Shown: piece by piece, positions 35,600-48,308 of the stretch | How positions within the stretch are numbered: position 1 is the first letter of the stretch | How the letters are laid out: every line of letters starts with the position of its first letter | Source: Mytilisepta virgata | Taxonomy: Eukaryota > Mollusca > Bivalvia > Mytilida > Mytilidae | Length of the DNA: 64,000 bases | Assembly: GCA_028015205.1 (NCBI GenBank) | Contig: CM051519.1 | Span: forward strand, 88,433,539 to 88,497,538 | Direction: 5' to 3' | The notes under the pieces: model-generated | The model's database searches: none | What the model saw: only the letters and a program-made list of their open reading frames with translations | What the model was told of the DNA's origin: nothing | Program-made: the position numbers and the translations under genes

Positions 35600-36415
35600 A
35601 TCCGGAAGTGACGTCACCAAAACCGAAGATGACGTCACATGGACTGGAAGTCGCATGACCGTAACCGGAACTATCCGGATGTGATTTTTGCGCATGGCAA
35701 CCGGAAGAAGTGGGTTTTCCCGCCATTTGCCTTTTTTTGTTTACGGAAATGACGTAAGTCACGTGCTGGGACCCGGGTGTGACGTCTGAGCATGCGTGAC
35801 CGAAGCCAAAAGTACTCAGACTTGGTTTCTGCTCATGCACAACCGGAAATAGTGGAATTTCCCGCCATTTTCCATTATTTTACGGAGGTGACGTAAGTCA
35901 CGTGCCAGCACATGTATATGTCGTCAGCGCATGTGTGACCGAAACCGGAAGTAGTGGTTTTTTCCGCCATTTTCCCTTTATTTGTTTACAGAAGTGACGT
36001 AAGTCACGTGCTTGGACCCGGATGTGTCGTCTGAGCATGCGTGACCGGCACTGGAACTGTAAATACCCGAAGTGGTTCGCGCGCATGCGCAACCGGAAGT
36101 AGTGGAATTTCTCGTCATTTTCCGGGACCCGGATATGTCGCCTGCGCATGTGTAATCGGAACTATAAGAACCCGGAAGTGGTTTACGCCCATTCCCAACC
36201 GGTAGTAGTGAGTTTTCGCGCCATTTTCCCATTACTTGTTGACGGAAGTGACGTCAGTCAGGTGCTAAGACCGGGATGTATCGTCTGTACAGGTCAGAGG
36301 AACCGGAAATGATTTGCGGGCATGTGCAACCGGAAGCAGTTGAATTTCCTGCCATTTTTTATTCTTTACGGAAGTGACGTAAGTCACGTGCTAGGACCCG
36401 GATGTGCCATGATTG
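35600..36415 (+). promoter_or_regulatory. Promoter-like satellite: CRE, E-box, ETS, E2F and NRF1-like motifs
   Basis: Diverged repeats of about 110-140 bp. The 16-mer TGACGTAAGTCACGTG (CRE-like plus E-box) is perfect at 35750, 35889, 35995 and 36375; a variant TGACGTCAGTCAGGTG is at 36249. Palindromic CREs TGACGTCA lie at 35609 and 35630. ACCGGAAGT (ETS), TTTCCCGCCATTT (E2F/YY1-like) and GCGCATGCGC (NRF1-like, 36081-36090) recur. CpG is much commoner than in neighbouring DNA. Activity and target are not shown; the B-box gene ends 470 bp upstream. Confidence 0.5.
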
Positions 36416-36725
36416 ACCGGAATTCAAATTGGATTTTCCAGCGCTTCTCGGTCGTCTCCGGGTCTTTCATCGGTCTGCATAGGGTAAGGGTCTCGCGTCG
36501 AGTCTCTAGGGACTGATACTGTCACTGTTATGTCGAAGTACAGAGATGTGATTGGATTATCTCCCCTTACCCCGCGCTTTTCATTGCGGGTGATGTTTTC
36601 CTTTCGTTCAAGGGAGAACCAAAGGTAGGATTGGATTATGTCCCCTTACCTCCAAGTGATGCTGTCACCATTAGGTCAATGGAGGGTTGTCCTTAGCAAC
36701 CGTCTTAGCAACGGCGGTCCATTTC
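36415..36725 (+). other. CpG-containing stretch with an RFX/X-box-like palindrome
   Basis: GTTGTCCTTAGCAAC at 36686-36700 resembles an X-box. GATTGGATTATCTCCCC/GATTGGATTATGTCCCC repeats at about 36551 and 36630. No ORF supported. Confidence 0.3.
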
Positions 36726-37530
36726 ATTGCTCTATGCTGCTCTTCGCTGCTCATCACTGCTCTTTTCTTGCTCTTCGCTGCTTCTTGCTGCTCATCGCTA
36801 CTCATAACTATACTCATGTGCTCATTTCGGTTTTTTTTTTTGCTGCTACTTGTCGCTTTTTTCGCTGCTACTGCTAGTCATTGCTGCTTGTTGCTGTTCG
36901 TCATTGCTGCTCTTCGTTGGTAGTCTCTTGCTCCTTCCTTTCTCTATGCTGCGTTTTGCTGCTCATCGCTATTCATGACTATACTCGCGTGCTCATTTGG
37001 GTTTTTTTGGTGCTACTTGTCGCTGTTTTCGCTATTTCTGTTGCTTCTGCTGCTTGTTGCTGTTCGTCATCGCTGCTCTTCTCTTGCTCATTTCTGTTCT
37101 TCTCTTGCTTCATGCTGCTCATCGCTACTTATCTCTTGCTCCCTGCTGCTCATCGCTACTTATCACTTGCTGCCCGTGCTCATCGCTACTTACTCTTGCT
37201 CCCTGCTGCTCTTCGTTGGTAGTCTCTTGCTCCTTCTTTTCTCTATGCAGCTCTTAGCTGCTCATCTCTACTCATGACTAAACTCGCGTGTTCATTTCGG
37301 TTTTTTGGTACTACTTGTCGCTGTTTTCGCTGCTGCTGCATGCTCCTGCTGCGTATTGCTGTTCATCATCGCTGCTCTTCGTTGGTTATCTCTTGATCCT
37401 TCCTTTCTCTATGCTGCTCTTTGCTGCTCATCGCTACTCAGGACTATACCCACGTGCTCATTTCGGTTTTTTGCTGTTGCTGCTGCTGCTTGTTGCTGTT
37501 CGTCATCGCTGCTCTTCTCTTGCTCCCTCT
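36725..37530 (+). repeat. GCTGCTC/CTTGCTC-rich low-complexity tandem block
   Basis: Words such as GCTGCTCATCGCTACTCA and CGTGCTCATTTCGG recur; the latter is near 36819, 36987, 37287 and 37451. All three frames are open for long stretches (Leu/Cys/Ser-rich), which is a composition effect. Confidence 0.8.
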
Positions 37531-37992
37531 CTAGTCAAAGATTGGATCTGTGCGAGAGCACCCTTCATGAGGGTCATTTGAAAGTCCACTCTGCATTTAT
37601 CCAGGTTTGTGACTGACTATATATATGTATAAACATATATATAGGCTGCATTACCCATGCTTCCTTTTTTTAAAATTTTTTAAATTAAAATTTTTTTTTT
37701 ATGTTTTTTGTTTGTTTTTCTTTGTAATATGTTAATGTTAGTTTCAATTCCTCCGTCAAATAGAGTCGTTGCTGTCTTCAGCTGGTGGTGGATCGTAGTC
37801 GTTCAATACACGGTTAAGTAGATATTTTCATTTTTCTACGGCATGATTCTTTTGATTCGTAGTCTTCTCTCAAGCGTTTAGCCGTTTTTTTTATATCTTT
37901 CTATGCACGGGGTCTTTATTCGTGTCTTGATGCAAGGACGTCAGTCCTAGGTAATGCTTTAGTATTTCGTCTCTGTATTTGACCACTTCCGG

Positions 37993-38950
37993 AAATTCAT
38001 GGTTTTGTTTATGAATTTGAAAGTACTTTTATAATTTAAAAAAAAATCATAAGCCGAAACAATATTTCTTGTCCTAATATTTTCATTTACGGCTCATTTT
38101 GTACTTTTCTTGATCAAAATTCATTACATTTTAAATCATATATAGATTTTCTGCAATAAATATACAATTGTGCATCAAATCTTCATTTGATTAAATACTT
38201 GTAAATGAGGACTTCATCGATTTAGTAGATTAAATTCAATAGTGTCAAAATTTACAGTGACTAAATTGTTTTAAATATAGGATTATTATCGTATGAGATT
38301 TCAGTGAGATAATTGACACCCGCAAAGACACATGGGAAATTTATATAGACACGATGTAGAGTCATCCAATCTCTCGTGATTATAACAACTTAATTCTGAG
38401 TAATTTTCAAAACTGATATATATTAGAACAATTTCGAATAATAGTAAAATATCTGCTGGCTGTGGCGAAAAATGAAGAGTGATATTTGTATGCTAGTTAT
38501 AGGAATTGTGTTTTGCACACTGAAAAGTATCATCATCGGAGCTACGGTAGGTTGCATTGAATAACAAATATCCGATTTTCGAGCTGTATTGTTTTAATTT
38601 TTTTTTTAATTTAACTCTGTACATCCCGTGTCTGTAAACCGTTAGTACGACAAACGGGTAACAGAAAAACACTAATGAACAATTTATATTATCTGATTTG
38701 ATATGCATGTATGATCGATGTATTGTTACTTAGTGGATTAATTCATAAGTGATTTTAGTTCTCTTATCCACACAGTACAACCGACTGTATCATTTTTTCA
38801 AACCCCGACTGATACATTGTACTTTCATGACTAGTCGTATATCTGCCTTTGATGTATTATTGTCATCTAAGGGTACCTTGTTAACTTTCACTCCAAAGCA
38901 TAACTGCAACGAATTGTATATACTATTTATGACTAGTTCTTATAATTTTT
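37993..38950 (+). repeat. Duplicated segment B
   Basis: Collinear homologue of 13596-14577. It has an extra block around 38225-38340 absent from A and lacks about 110 bp that A has. Same orientation as A and the ITIH genes. Confidence 0.88.
38472..38546 (+). pseudogene. Signal-peptide-like candidate first exon in segment B
   Basis: ATG 38472-38474 opens MKSDICMLVIGIVFCTLKS; after codon 25 a good donor ACG|GTAGGT follows at 38547. That is phase 0, the same as the real first exon of ITIH gene 2. If not spliced the ORF stops at 38562-38564. One extra A relative to segment A changes the residues after the hydrophobic core. It could be an orphan or alternative first exon; no transcript evidence. 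Confidence 0.35.
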
Positions 38951-40858
38951 CTTAGTTTGATTGCCATATTAAAATCTCATCGAGGATTGTTCAAAATCCG
39001 AAATGAAGAGTTAAAACTTTTTTTTGGAGAAAATGCATCTTATCATTAACTGCGTTGATTTATTTCGGTTATATATTTATTCAATTGAGTCGATCAACAG
39101 ACTACATGATTTCATTCAAGAAGTAAAGATATTAAAACAAAAATGCAAAACTTCCAACTCTGTGCTGTATGTTTTCATATAGATAACTGAGATATTTGAA
39201 AATATATGAGACTGGGCAAGAATGGAAAATGTAAGAAGGCTGAGATCATAGTATACCTACTTGTTTTGTTGAAAATAAATTGATCCATAATATCACACAT
39301 TAGAAGAAAGTCTGTTTCAAGGATGCGAGTGAAACTGAAAAAATACTATTAACGATCTTTTTTGAACCCGTCCAAAAAAATTAAAAAAAACTCCTAAAAT
39401 AAAAACACAATATCTTAAGATATAATATGCTGTTGACGTGGCCGATGCGAGCGCAGCTATAACCCTGTCCAGAAGCTCATTTCCGGTATCACGATTCTGA
39501 CCCTAAAGCTAAAGCTATATAAATTTTTTTTAAAAATACATGTATGGTGGGTTGTGTAGAGTATTTCCTCTAGAGCCGCTTTGATTTACAGTCTGACTAT
39601 CTTAGGACATCAAATTTAAAATTGATACTAACTTTACGATGTCCTATAGCTTCGATTTTACATCCTTGGACTAAGATTTGTCCTAAGATAGTCCTAAGAC
39701 TAAGATATACATGTATCTTAATCATAAGACACATTCGTTAACCAGACCCCTGTGGTATAAAGCATTAACATTCCGTTCAATCATCTGAATATTGGTATTT
39801 CTTCTCAATGAGTACAGGGTCGGTTTTTCTATTTGAATAATAGAAAGCCACCCCCCCCCCAAAAAAAAAAATGAAATAAACAAATATAATAAAATAAATA
39901 AAATGATAAGTAATTAAAATAAACGCATACCAAATCAGTGAATTTTATTTTCTGTTATTAAGACTTGAATTAAAAGACTAATGGACAAAGAGGTGCAGAA
40001 AATGTGTTTTGGATCTACAAAAATGTGACATTAAATACGTGTAGTTATCACTTTAAAGCTGGCTTTTTCCGATCCCAAGGTATAAATTGTATACTTTTTT
40101 TCTGTCAGCCAACTCAAAACACCGACATGACCAGTAGAGAAATACAACACGTGTACATCGTACCCTCCTTTGAGAAAGGAGTGATAATATGCATCCTCCA
40201 ACGAAGCTACAATTAGATTTAATTCGGGGGTTGAGTGTGTCGGGTAATAAAATCATCCTGAAAAATATTTAGGATATTCATGAGCCAATCTTTCTCTCTC
40301 AAAATATATATATGTGTGTGTTATCTGATGCTTTATCTGCATGGGAAAGACTAAGAATTGTTAAAGTTAACTCGTCTTGCTCAAAATGTCACTTCCATGT
40401 CATCGTGTTAAGGAAGGCGAGTAAGGCAAAAGGAAGAGGTATTTGTTGTAAAAACATTCAATGAATTCATTAAAGAATAAAAAAGAAAAAGAAAATAAAT
40501 CCATATACTACCACATGTACAGTTTGTTCATCAGCCCATTGTTTACCTGCAATCACGTAAACGAAAAACTCTTGTGGCGCAAATGCAAAACCCCGATAGT
40601 AATACACGTGTAATACTTGTACATATATAGGACAGTCGTATTAGGGCAGCTTTGATTTACAGTCTGACATTGCCTTGGATTGTCCTAACATGGTCCTAAA
40701 ATATTATTATAGTTTGAAAACCTTAACCATCTATTCAGAGCAGTGCTAAACAGGTTAGCGAAACTCCAGGTACCATAACCTTTGCACAGTATCTCTTCTT
40801 AATAGAATTTCTAAATTTATCATCTGAATGTTACAACATACATGTTTCAAGGGTAACA
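38951..40858. other. Intergenic stretch with small repeated words
   Basis: AGCTTTGATTTACAGTCTGAC-like blocks occur near 39580 and 40653, and TCCTAAGATAGTCCTAAGAC near 39690. A C10/A11 run is near 39850. No gene seen. Confidence 0.45.
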
Positions 40859-41430
40859 TTGAAGATATATCTATATTATCTCAAGACAGAAGTAATGTTC
40901 CTTTTCTTAAATTTTCGTCAATGTATCAAGTCTGCATTTTATCTTGACCTTCACCTCGAAATTGACACTAGAGGAAGGTTGAATACAAAACTTTACGATG
41001 ACTTTGACTTTCCAATCAACTTCCCATTTTTGAGCTGCAATATTCCATGAGCGCCGGGTTATGGAGTATATATTTCACAACTCATACGTTATTCCAGAGC
41101 TTGTGACATATACACTGACTACCTGGACAGAGCCCGCCTCCTAACAGAAAAATTGCTCAGACAGGGGTATGTTGCTTTTAAGTTGGAGTCATCCTTATTA
41201 AAGGTTTATGGACGTCATAATGACTTGGTTGACAGGTATGGAAAACCGTTTCCCAAATGAAAATAGACCTGTTCCATTGATTTTATCCTTTCCTCATACC
41301 GCATTTGACATGGGCAGCATGGCGGGTGTTTTGTAGGAAGCAGAGACTGCTCCTCTTCCGGAGCACCTGAGTCTACCCCCGGTTTTTTTGGTGGGGTCCA
41401 AGTTGTTCTCTGGAGTTTGTCAGTTGTTTC
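40859..41430 (+). mobile_element. Reverse-transcriptase C-terminal relic with 3' tail (copy 2)
   Basis: Encodes FYLDLHLEIDTRGRLNTKLY, DFDFPINFPFLSCNIP, then after a stop APGYGVYISQLIRYSRAC, LTEKLLRQGYVAFKL and YGRHNDLVDRYGKPF. The pattern is the end of an RT ORF common in molluscan genomes. The tail holds TTCCGGAGCACCTGAG. Same family as 4126-4610; dead. Confidence 0.65.
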
Positions 41431-44400
41431 GATTTTCCATCCTTCGAATAACCCTTTGGTATTTTTGGACTTTACTTACATGTATACCACACGTATATTG
41501 TCATGTTGATTTTTCTTCGATAAACAAGATAGGTTTGATCTTTTTTTAAAGTCTATTTGAAGAGTCTATTAGGGTTGTTTTAACGAGAAACTAAAGCTAT
41601 ATTTGCATCTCTCTGGCAAGAACTAAAAAAATACAAAATCTTCATGCTAAGTGTGACATAAGGCTGGGGATCAGTCATGTTTGTAATGTTTAAATGTTAT
41701 GAAATGTCATCATACTGTTCACGTTGTTCGTGAATAATAAGCAAATTTGTAGAAAATTTTAATTGTTATGATTCACGTGTTCTGTATACGATAATCGCTA
41801 TTTACCGAAATATAATTGAAATTCGTGATACACATTTCTGTAGCCACGTGTACTTTTTTGCCTGCATGATAAGTTTTAAATTGCACTATTCAATAAATTA
41901 GTTCAATTTGCAAAATTAAGATAATTATTTTTTTTAAATCGCTTGGACTAATATGAAGACATCCACATGGCGCATGTACATGTACGTCACTGTCATTTGT
42001 CAATTTCCAGGATATCAGATCAGTTATCGGACCTTGAGCGTATACTTTTTTTACTAACCCTCAATCTCGTTGGCTCACACACTGATATTATGACCAACGC
42101 GCGGTTGATAAACTGGAACTGGTATGAATAAACTGTATCACAAAATACGTTCTACATAATGATGTAATACTATTAAATCGGAAGTCAGCCCGGGGCTGGT
42201 AACCGGTTATTGACTACTATGTCATATAGAAACATCAGGAATGTCAGAAGAGATTTCGCATTTTAAGAACCAGGGAAAAAAAAGCGAACTTACATGTTTG
42301 TAAGGTATAATTTCTAGTTCCAGGGTAAAAGTAATGGAAATACCAAAAAATCTGCTGATATACAGCACTGTTGAAACAAATTTCATAAATATTATTGCAG
42401 TAATTCATTACAAGTTCCTTAATGTATAAGCACATGTCGTGACGTGAAAAAAACATCAATAGAGGGTAATGACTTTTAGGCAGTTGTTTTGTAATTTTGT
42501 AAAGTCTGGGTTTTCCAATGATACGTTTTTTAAGTACAAAATATAATCTCTAGTTATCTATAAATGATATCATCCTACCCAGGTTGTAGGTCGAATGGTT
42601 GTAATACATTATAAAAATGCATGTTACCAACCCTCCCCTTGTTGTTAATTATATAATATGGATCGAACTCCATAACTGTCTTATGTTGATATTTTAATTT
42701 TTTATATTTGCTGTTTATAAATTTTGAAAGGCTAAGTTTGCATTGTCATTATACATTATTTCAAGTGCATAATATGCTATCAATATTTCGTAAATAAAAT
42801 AAGGATATATAATTTCCAAACTTTACTTAAAAGTCATACGTTACTATTATTTTAGACCATCTATTGAAAAAGATTACAAATGTATATTCAATGCAGATCT
42901 ATTATTTCAATGTAACAACATGACAAGATAATAATCTTTGATCTGAGATGATAGATAATACGTACGTATCAATCTGATCTTTTAATCCATTTAATATAAG
43001 GCATATTCTTGAAGTGTTTCCAAATTTTATTATTGAGTATACCAAGTCAAATTCAAATTACGAAATAATTCAATATTTAACTTAAACATTAGGAAATTCA
43101 GGACGAATCAAAATTTATTCCAGATGTAAACCACCACATTTTTCTTAAGTTTTTGGCTCAGATTCCCTCATTATATTGTGCAGATAATTGATATTTGTGT
43201 GAGTTAGTCTTGAGATTCTTTAGTATATTTTGCTCAAATAAGCAGTGGCGGGGCATACATGTTCGTGAATACTAGATCATTTTCCCTAAGTACTTCGACA
43301 TTGCAGACAAATAGTATTCACAGTCATCTTCATTGACTCTTGCTGGGTTTATATCACACAAGAAAAAAAACAAAACAAAAACGGACAACCTAAATGGCGT
43401 GCAATGTGAATAAAAAAGAGTTTTTGATTAATTATATTGTAACAGGTAAAGAAATTTTAAATCTGGACGATTGATAGACAAACTATATAAGCTAAAGGCG
43501 TAGTTGGGGGGTGGGGGGGGGTAGTTTTTTTTTTTAAACGTCCTTGATATTTTAATTTCAAATTAATTTAATTTTCTGCAAGAAATAGAAATCAAGGAGA
43601 AAAAAATACACATGCATTGTACTTTATTTATTAGTTTAAACTTTTTCGTCTCTCATGTAACTATCTCATATCACACACATGTAGAATTGTAATATGCCAT
43701 TTTTATTGTTTTATATTATATAGAATACATTCCTAATGTAGCTCGGACTTAGCCACAAATCGTGATTATCAATTCCATTTCAATTTCTGAACACCTTTCT
43801 GTGTAAAATATTCAAAGAATTTAGTTGATGATTTCTCTGATAATTCAGGATTATCATTTGAAACAGACAATTTTCTTCTTATTTCCATCCTTATTTGTTA
43901 TATTAAACTTCATATATTATTGTTATATACCCTCTTGTTATTTTATTTTTGATAAAATATGAATTATATCAAAAGATGAATTATCCACTTTTCATTATAT
44001 GGCATAGGTACCAAATTGTTTTATAATAACAGCCTATTTGGAATAGCCTCAAGCCGATCCTGTACAAAAACCCAATGCAGTTCACATTAAGATATTTATA
44101 TTATTACTTATTTACATGTATTATTATTATCATTTTTTAGGTGAAGTAATTTTTCAGTAGTGAATGTTTATTCTAGCATGAATATTGTTTAAATATCTGT
44201 ATACTCTGTTTTGTATTTTGTGTTTGTTCATAGTTGTATCTTGTTGGGAGAGGGCTTATATAGGCCCAGCCTGTTACCCAATCCATCCAGTTTCTTGAAT
44301 AAAATAATGTTTAAACTGTACATACTCAAAGTAAATATATGCTTTTTAAAACCTTTTTTCTCCATTTTTTACTCATTTTTACATCTAGATTTCTTTTTCA

Positions 44401-46190
44401 ATTATTCATTACAAAAATTTATTAATAAGTGTTTAAAACTGAGATTAAACACAGCCATGAGCCTGCAGCTATTTTCAATGTACATTTTGTACAATCTATT
44501 GTAGCTAAAAGAAGTTTTACACATAAATCTGGATTATCTGTCCCTGCTATCCGGTAGTTGGAAAAGGGTGAATTAAAACGAACGTTCATTCCGCCGTCTA
44601 AAATAATATGCCCTTTTCTCTGTTGTATCTTTTAGATTGTACTTTACGGGTTTCTGGAAATTTGCAGTAATTAACACGGGCAAAAATGACCCCTCCAATC
44701 AATAAATATACCAATATCAATGTTGTTCAATCATTTTTGCAATATATGCAGCAATATATTATTTTTTATTCAATTATTTGTGCCTCGACTGTGCCCGCTC
44801 AGTGCGTCCGACATTGTTACACAAGTGGTTAATCTTTTTCGAAGTTTGAACATTGTGAATTCAAACTTGTGACCTAAACTCGTCTTTCATTTTCAATTTA
44901 TGCATTTTATGATCTAGAAAACCTGGGGGTGGGAGGTAAAATAAAATAAAAATAAAATATTTAATAGCTTTATTTTTTTTTTCATTTATTTTTGTAAAAC
45001 ATTAGGGTAGGCTCTTCCGTTAAACATAAAAATGGCATACTATTACATTTATGATGCCATGCAGCTATAACTTATAAAACCTCTCTCTTTAAACAAAAAC
45101 TACAATTAGACATCCGATTTTTTTAAATTTCCTATGGATTTCTTTAAAAGTAAAAGACTTAACTTTTTGACTTCAATTGTCACTGAAATTAAAAAGTGTA
45201 AAGATCCTTGATCATACAATATTGTTAAAAAATTACATTATATTACAGACTTCATTAATTTTATTGTTCCAGCAGTGTTCCAGACCCTTCGTTCAAAAAT
45301 GGCTCAAAAAATATTCCAGACTACATTCTAAAAATGACATAAAAATGTACTCCAGCCTTCACTAAAAAAAAGACTCCAGACAACATTTTAAAATGAATCC
45401 AAAATATACTCCAGCCTCCACTTCAAAAATTATCCCATATTCCACTCCATGTTTTACAACATGCCTAATAATGATGGACAGATGAATTGGAAATACCGGA
45501 CAACCCCACCTCCCTCGTTTTCTGCAGTCATATACATATGCTAAAAACTATCGATAACTCTTTACGCAAGTGCACTCTTCACACTTTATCAGACTGTGAT
45601 TCGGTTTTCCCAAATGAATGATGTTGGACTTCCCATAGTCATAGTCATACATACAACGTAAGTAGCTGTAATTACCCACTTGAAATAAGAAGAACAATTT
45701 TATCTTGATTGTAGATGAAATGATATGCAATCATTCTACGTTGTGTTTTGTTTTGCTTTCTTTTCAAATCATGTGGGAAACAGGAGTGAAGGTTATTCAA
45801 TGGAGCTATAAATCATATCAGTAAATAACGCCAATAAAAAGACCATGATCATGGTTTCTTATGTTCCAATTTCCAATGCTTGAGTTTTGTAAATGTTTAA
45901 GTATCCATGTTTTTATTTAAAGTAGTAATTATTTCATTAAGAATTTCAGTTTAACCAAATCACACCTACATATAAGAAATTTGTGTATTGTATATAGAAA
46001 GGCATTTTCTTCTGAAATAGAATAAGATTTTCCAATCAAAGGTCCCACTAGAAACAAATGTATCTGATTAAATAGAATGAATATACCATTATAATTAAAT
46101 TAATCATAAACATTTAGCATAAAGTAATATGTATGAAACAATTGCAAGTTTTTTTTCAGTGGTTCTTTGTTAGAAATGTTTCCATTGACC
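41431..46190. other. Long intergenic stretch, almost nothing recognised
   Basis: AT-rich, with a G-run near 43505 and a degenerate array of ACTCCAG(CC/AC)-A-rich words at about 45270-45450. No ORF has a recognisable domain. Confidence 0.45.
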
Positions 46191-47240
46191 TGGAGATAGT
46201 AACTCGCCACGGCGAGATTTTTTTTTATACATGTCCCTAATACCCTTCCGTAGATTTTTCTATAGGGTTCTATATTAAACTAAGTTCAGCTATGGTCATC
46301 TTGGTTGACAGTCCAGGTCAATGGAAACATTTTTCCCATAGGGTCCAATATATAACTAAGTTCAGCCGTGGCCACGGCGAGTTACTATCCCGCCGCGCCG
46401 AGTTACCTATCTCGCCACAGCGATTTAGTATCTCGCCGTAGCAAGATAAGTTTTAACCTTGGAAAGTTCACAATGGGTCGAGATGAACTTTTTCGTAGTT
46501 ATTTCAAGCTGGTGGTTTCAAACGAGAGATCTTTTAGTGATTTTCCCACTGGGTCCTATGTTAAACTATGTTACGCGATGGCGGCCATATAGGATGGAAA
46601 TTCGGAAAAACCGAACACAAGTTCCAATGATGATTCCACCAAGGTTTGGTTCAAAATGACCTAGTCATGCTAGTGGTTACAGACGAAAAGGTCTTTTAGT
46701 GATTTTCCAATAGGTCCCATGTTAAGCTATGTTCTGCGATGGTGCCATCTTGGATGGAATTTCAGAAAACTTAACACAAGTTTTGAAGGGCATAAGCCAA
46801 GGACCATTCCATCAAAGATTGGTTCAAATTGCATTGCTGGTTACAGACGAGAAGATATTTTAGTGCTTTTCCAATAGGGTCTTTTGTTAAACTATGTTCC
46901 GCAATGGAGGCCATCTTGGATGGAATTTTGGAAAACCGAACATAAGTTTTGAAGGACACCACCAAAGGACCATTCCACCAAATTTTGTTCCAATTGGCCA
47001 CGTGAATTCGAAGGTGAAGATCTTTTAAATTTCATCCCCCCTTTTTTCAATTTTTAGTAACAGAAGCTATCTTGATCGGAATTTCGGACAACCAAACACA
47101 AATTGTGAAGGGCACTATCCAAGGACCATTCCGCCAAAGTTTAGTTTCAATTTGCCCCACAGATAGTAACTCGCCGTGGAGAGATAGCAACTCGCCGTGG
47201 CGAGATAGTAACTCCCCTTGGCGAGATATTTTTTATGCAT
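46190..47240 (-). repeat. Array of about 165-bp units between CTCGCC...GGCGAG end blocks
   Basis: Units (GTTACAGACGA.AAG, GCGATGG..GCCATCTTGGATGGAA, GGACCATTCC.CCAAA) are reverse-complement relatives of the AGCTCA-family core. Both ends have GATAGTAACTCGCC(A/G)(C/T)GGCGAGAT followed by CCCTAATAC.(C/A)TTCCGTA in the same direction, a direct repeat of about 65 bp. Confidence 0.65.
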
Positions 47241-47499
47241 ATCCCTAATACGATTCCGTAACTGAAGCGGAGAATTCCGTAAAATTGAAATTCAAAGAAA
47301 AAGGCAAAATCAAAAACAATTAAGGAGAAAAAACCTTTGGATTGCAGCATGTTAGCTTTCGAAATATTGTGAAATGTTTGCCTAATATGAATAAGTTTGT
47401 CGTCAATATTACTTGTATTCGGTTTTTTACGGACGAAAAGTCTTCGCACTGCTCAACATTATTCAGCGTATGCAGAAACTTAATCTAAGGTATATATGT

Positions 47500-47822
47500 A
47501 CATTATACAAAGAGGGGACTTTGATCAAATTTTAAGGTATCTCTTTTTTCGTCTTTTCATATTTATAAATTTCTTTGATATTTGACGTACTTTACATTAT
47601 TGTGTAACTTAGACGTTCGTTTGTTCCATACCCAACCCGTATCACCTACTGTGACTGCATATTGTGTGCATCATAAATGTTATTGTCTAATATGTATGCC
47701 ATAAATTTAAGTATATACTACTGTGTAAATCATGTCTAAGAGGGCCCCAGGGAAGATTAGTTATCATTTTTAGCTAACTGTGTAACCCTCTTAAAATAAA
47801 GTATATTATTATTATTATTATT
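47500..47822 (+). mobile_element. Likely 3' tail of a non-LTR retrotransposon
   Basis: AGGGCCCCAGGGAAGATTAG followed by GTGTAACCCTCTTAAAATAAA and then (ATT)n is a typical LINE 3' end: poly(A)-like signal and simple repeat tail. No coding part remains. Confidence 0.5.
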
Positions 47823-48242
47823 GTCAATTGCTGATCACATAATTACAAAATTAATGTAATTACAGTACTGCGTTGATGATTGCTATTTTTTTTTTTTTTT
47901 TATTGTTTTTTTGCATTCGAGTGACATTTCTGATATAAACGAATTGAGGTACACCACATATACCCTCTTAATTTATGAGATTTAAAATGGCCTTTGTTAG
48001 TCTGTGTCAGTCCCGACAATTGAAGTAGCGAACTGTTAAACCTATATCAAAATTGAAGATAAACTAAAGTTGAGAATTTAATCAAACTGCAGGGCAGATA
48101 TATTTACAAAGTTTGGCCTTGAGATGTTAACCGAAAATTGAGAGTGCAGTCGGGGGAAAAAATAAACGTAGGCGGCGTAAACAACATTTGCATTAACTGT
48201 TGCATGTGGAGTGTTTCAAACGAAAGATATAAACTGAACGTG

Positions 48243-48308
48243 ATGGAAGGTATTCTGGTGAAGAGTTCTTTTATTTTGTTTCTCACCCTGGTATATTCAG
48301 ATGCACAG
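48243..48308 (+). CDS. Gene 2 exon 1: signal peptide
   Basis: 22 codons, MEGILVKSSFILFLTLVYSD then AQ, ending phase 0 before donor GTAAGG at 48309. Hydrophobic core at residues 9-18, likely cut after Ala21 or nearby. Chosen as start because the next exon opens directly into the VIT domain in phase. Confidence 0.85.

Noticed and set aside
36975..37277. CRISPR-like spacing of repeats here and in other arrays
   Set aside because: Eukaryotic minisatellites; no unique equal-length spacers.
36638..37616. Several overlapping Leu/Cys/Ser-rich ORFs
   Set aside because: All three frames open because of CTG/CTT-rich composition; no domain, no start context.
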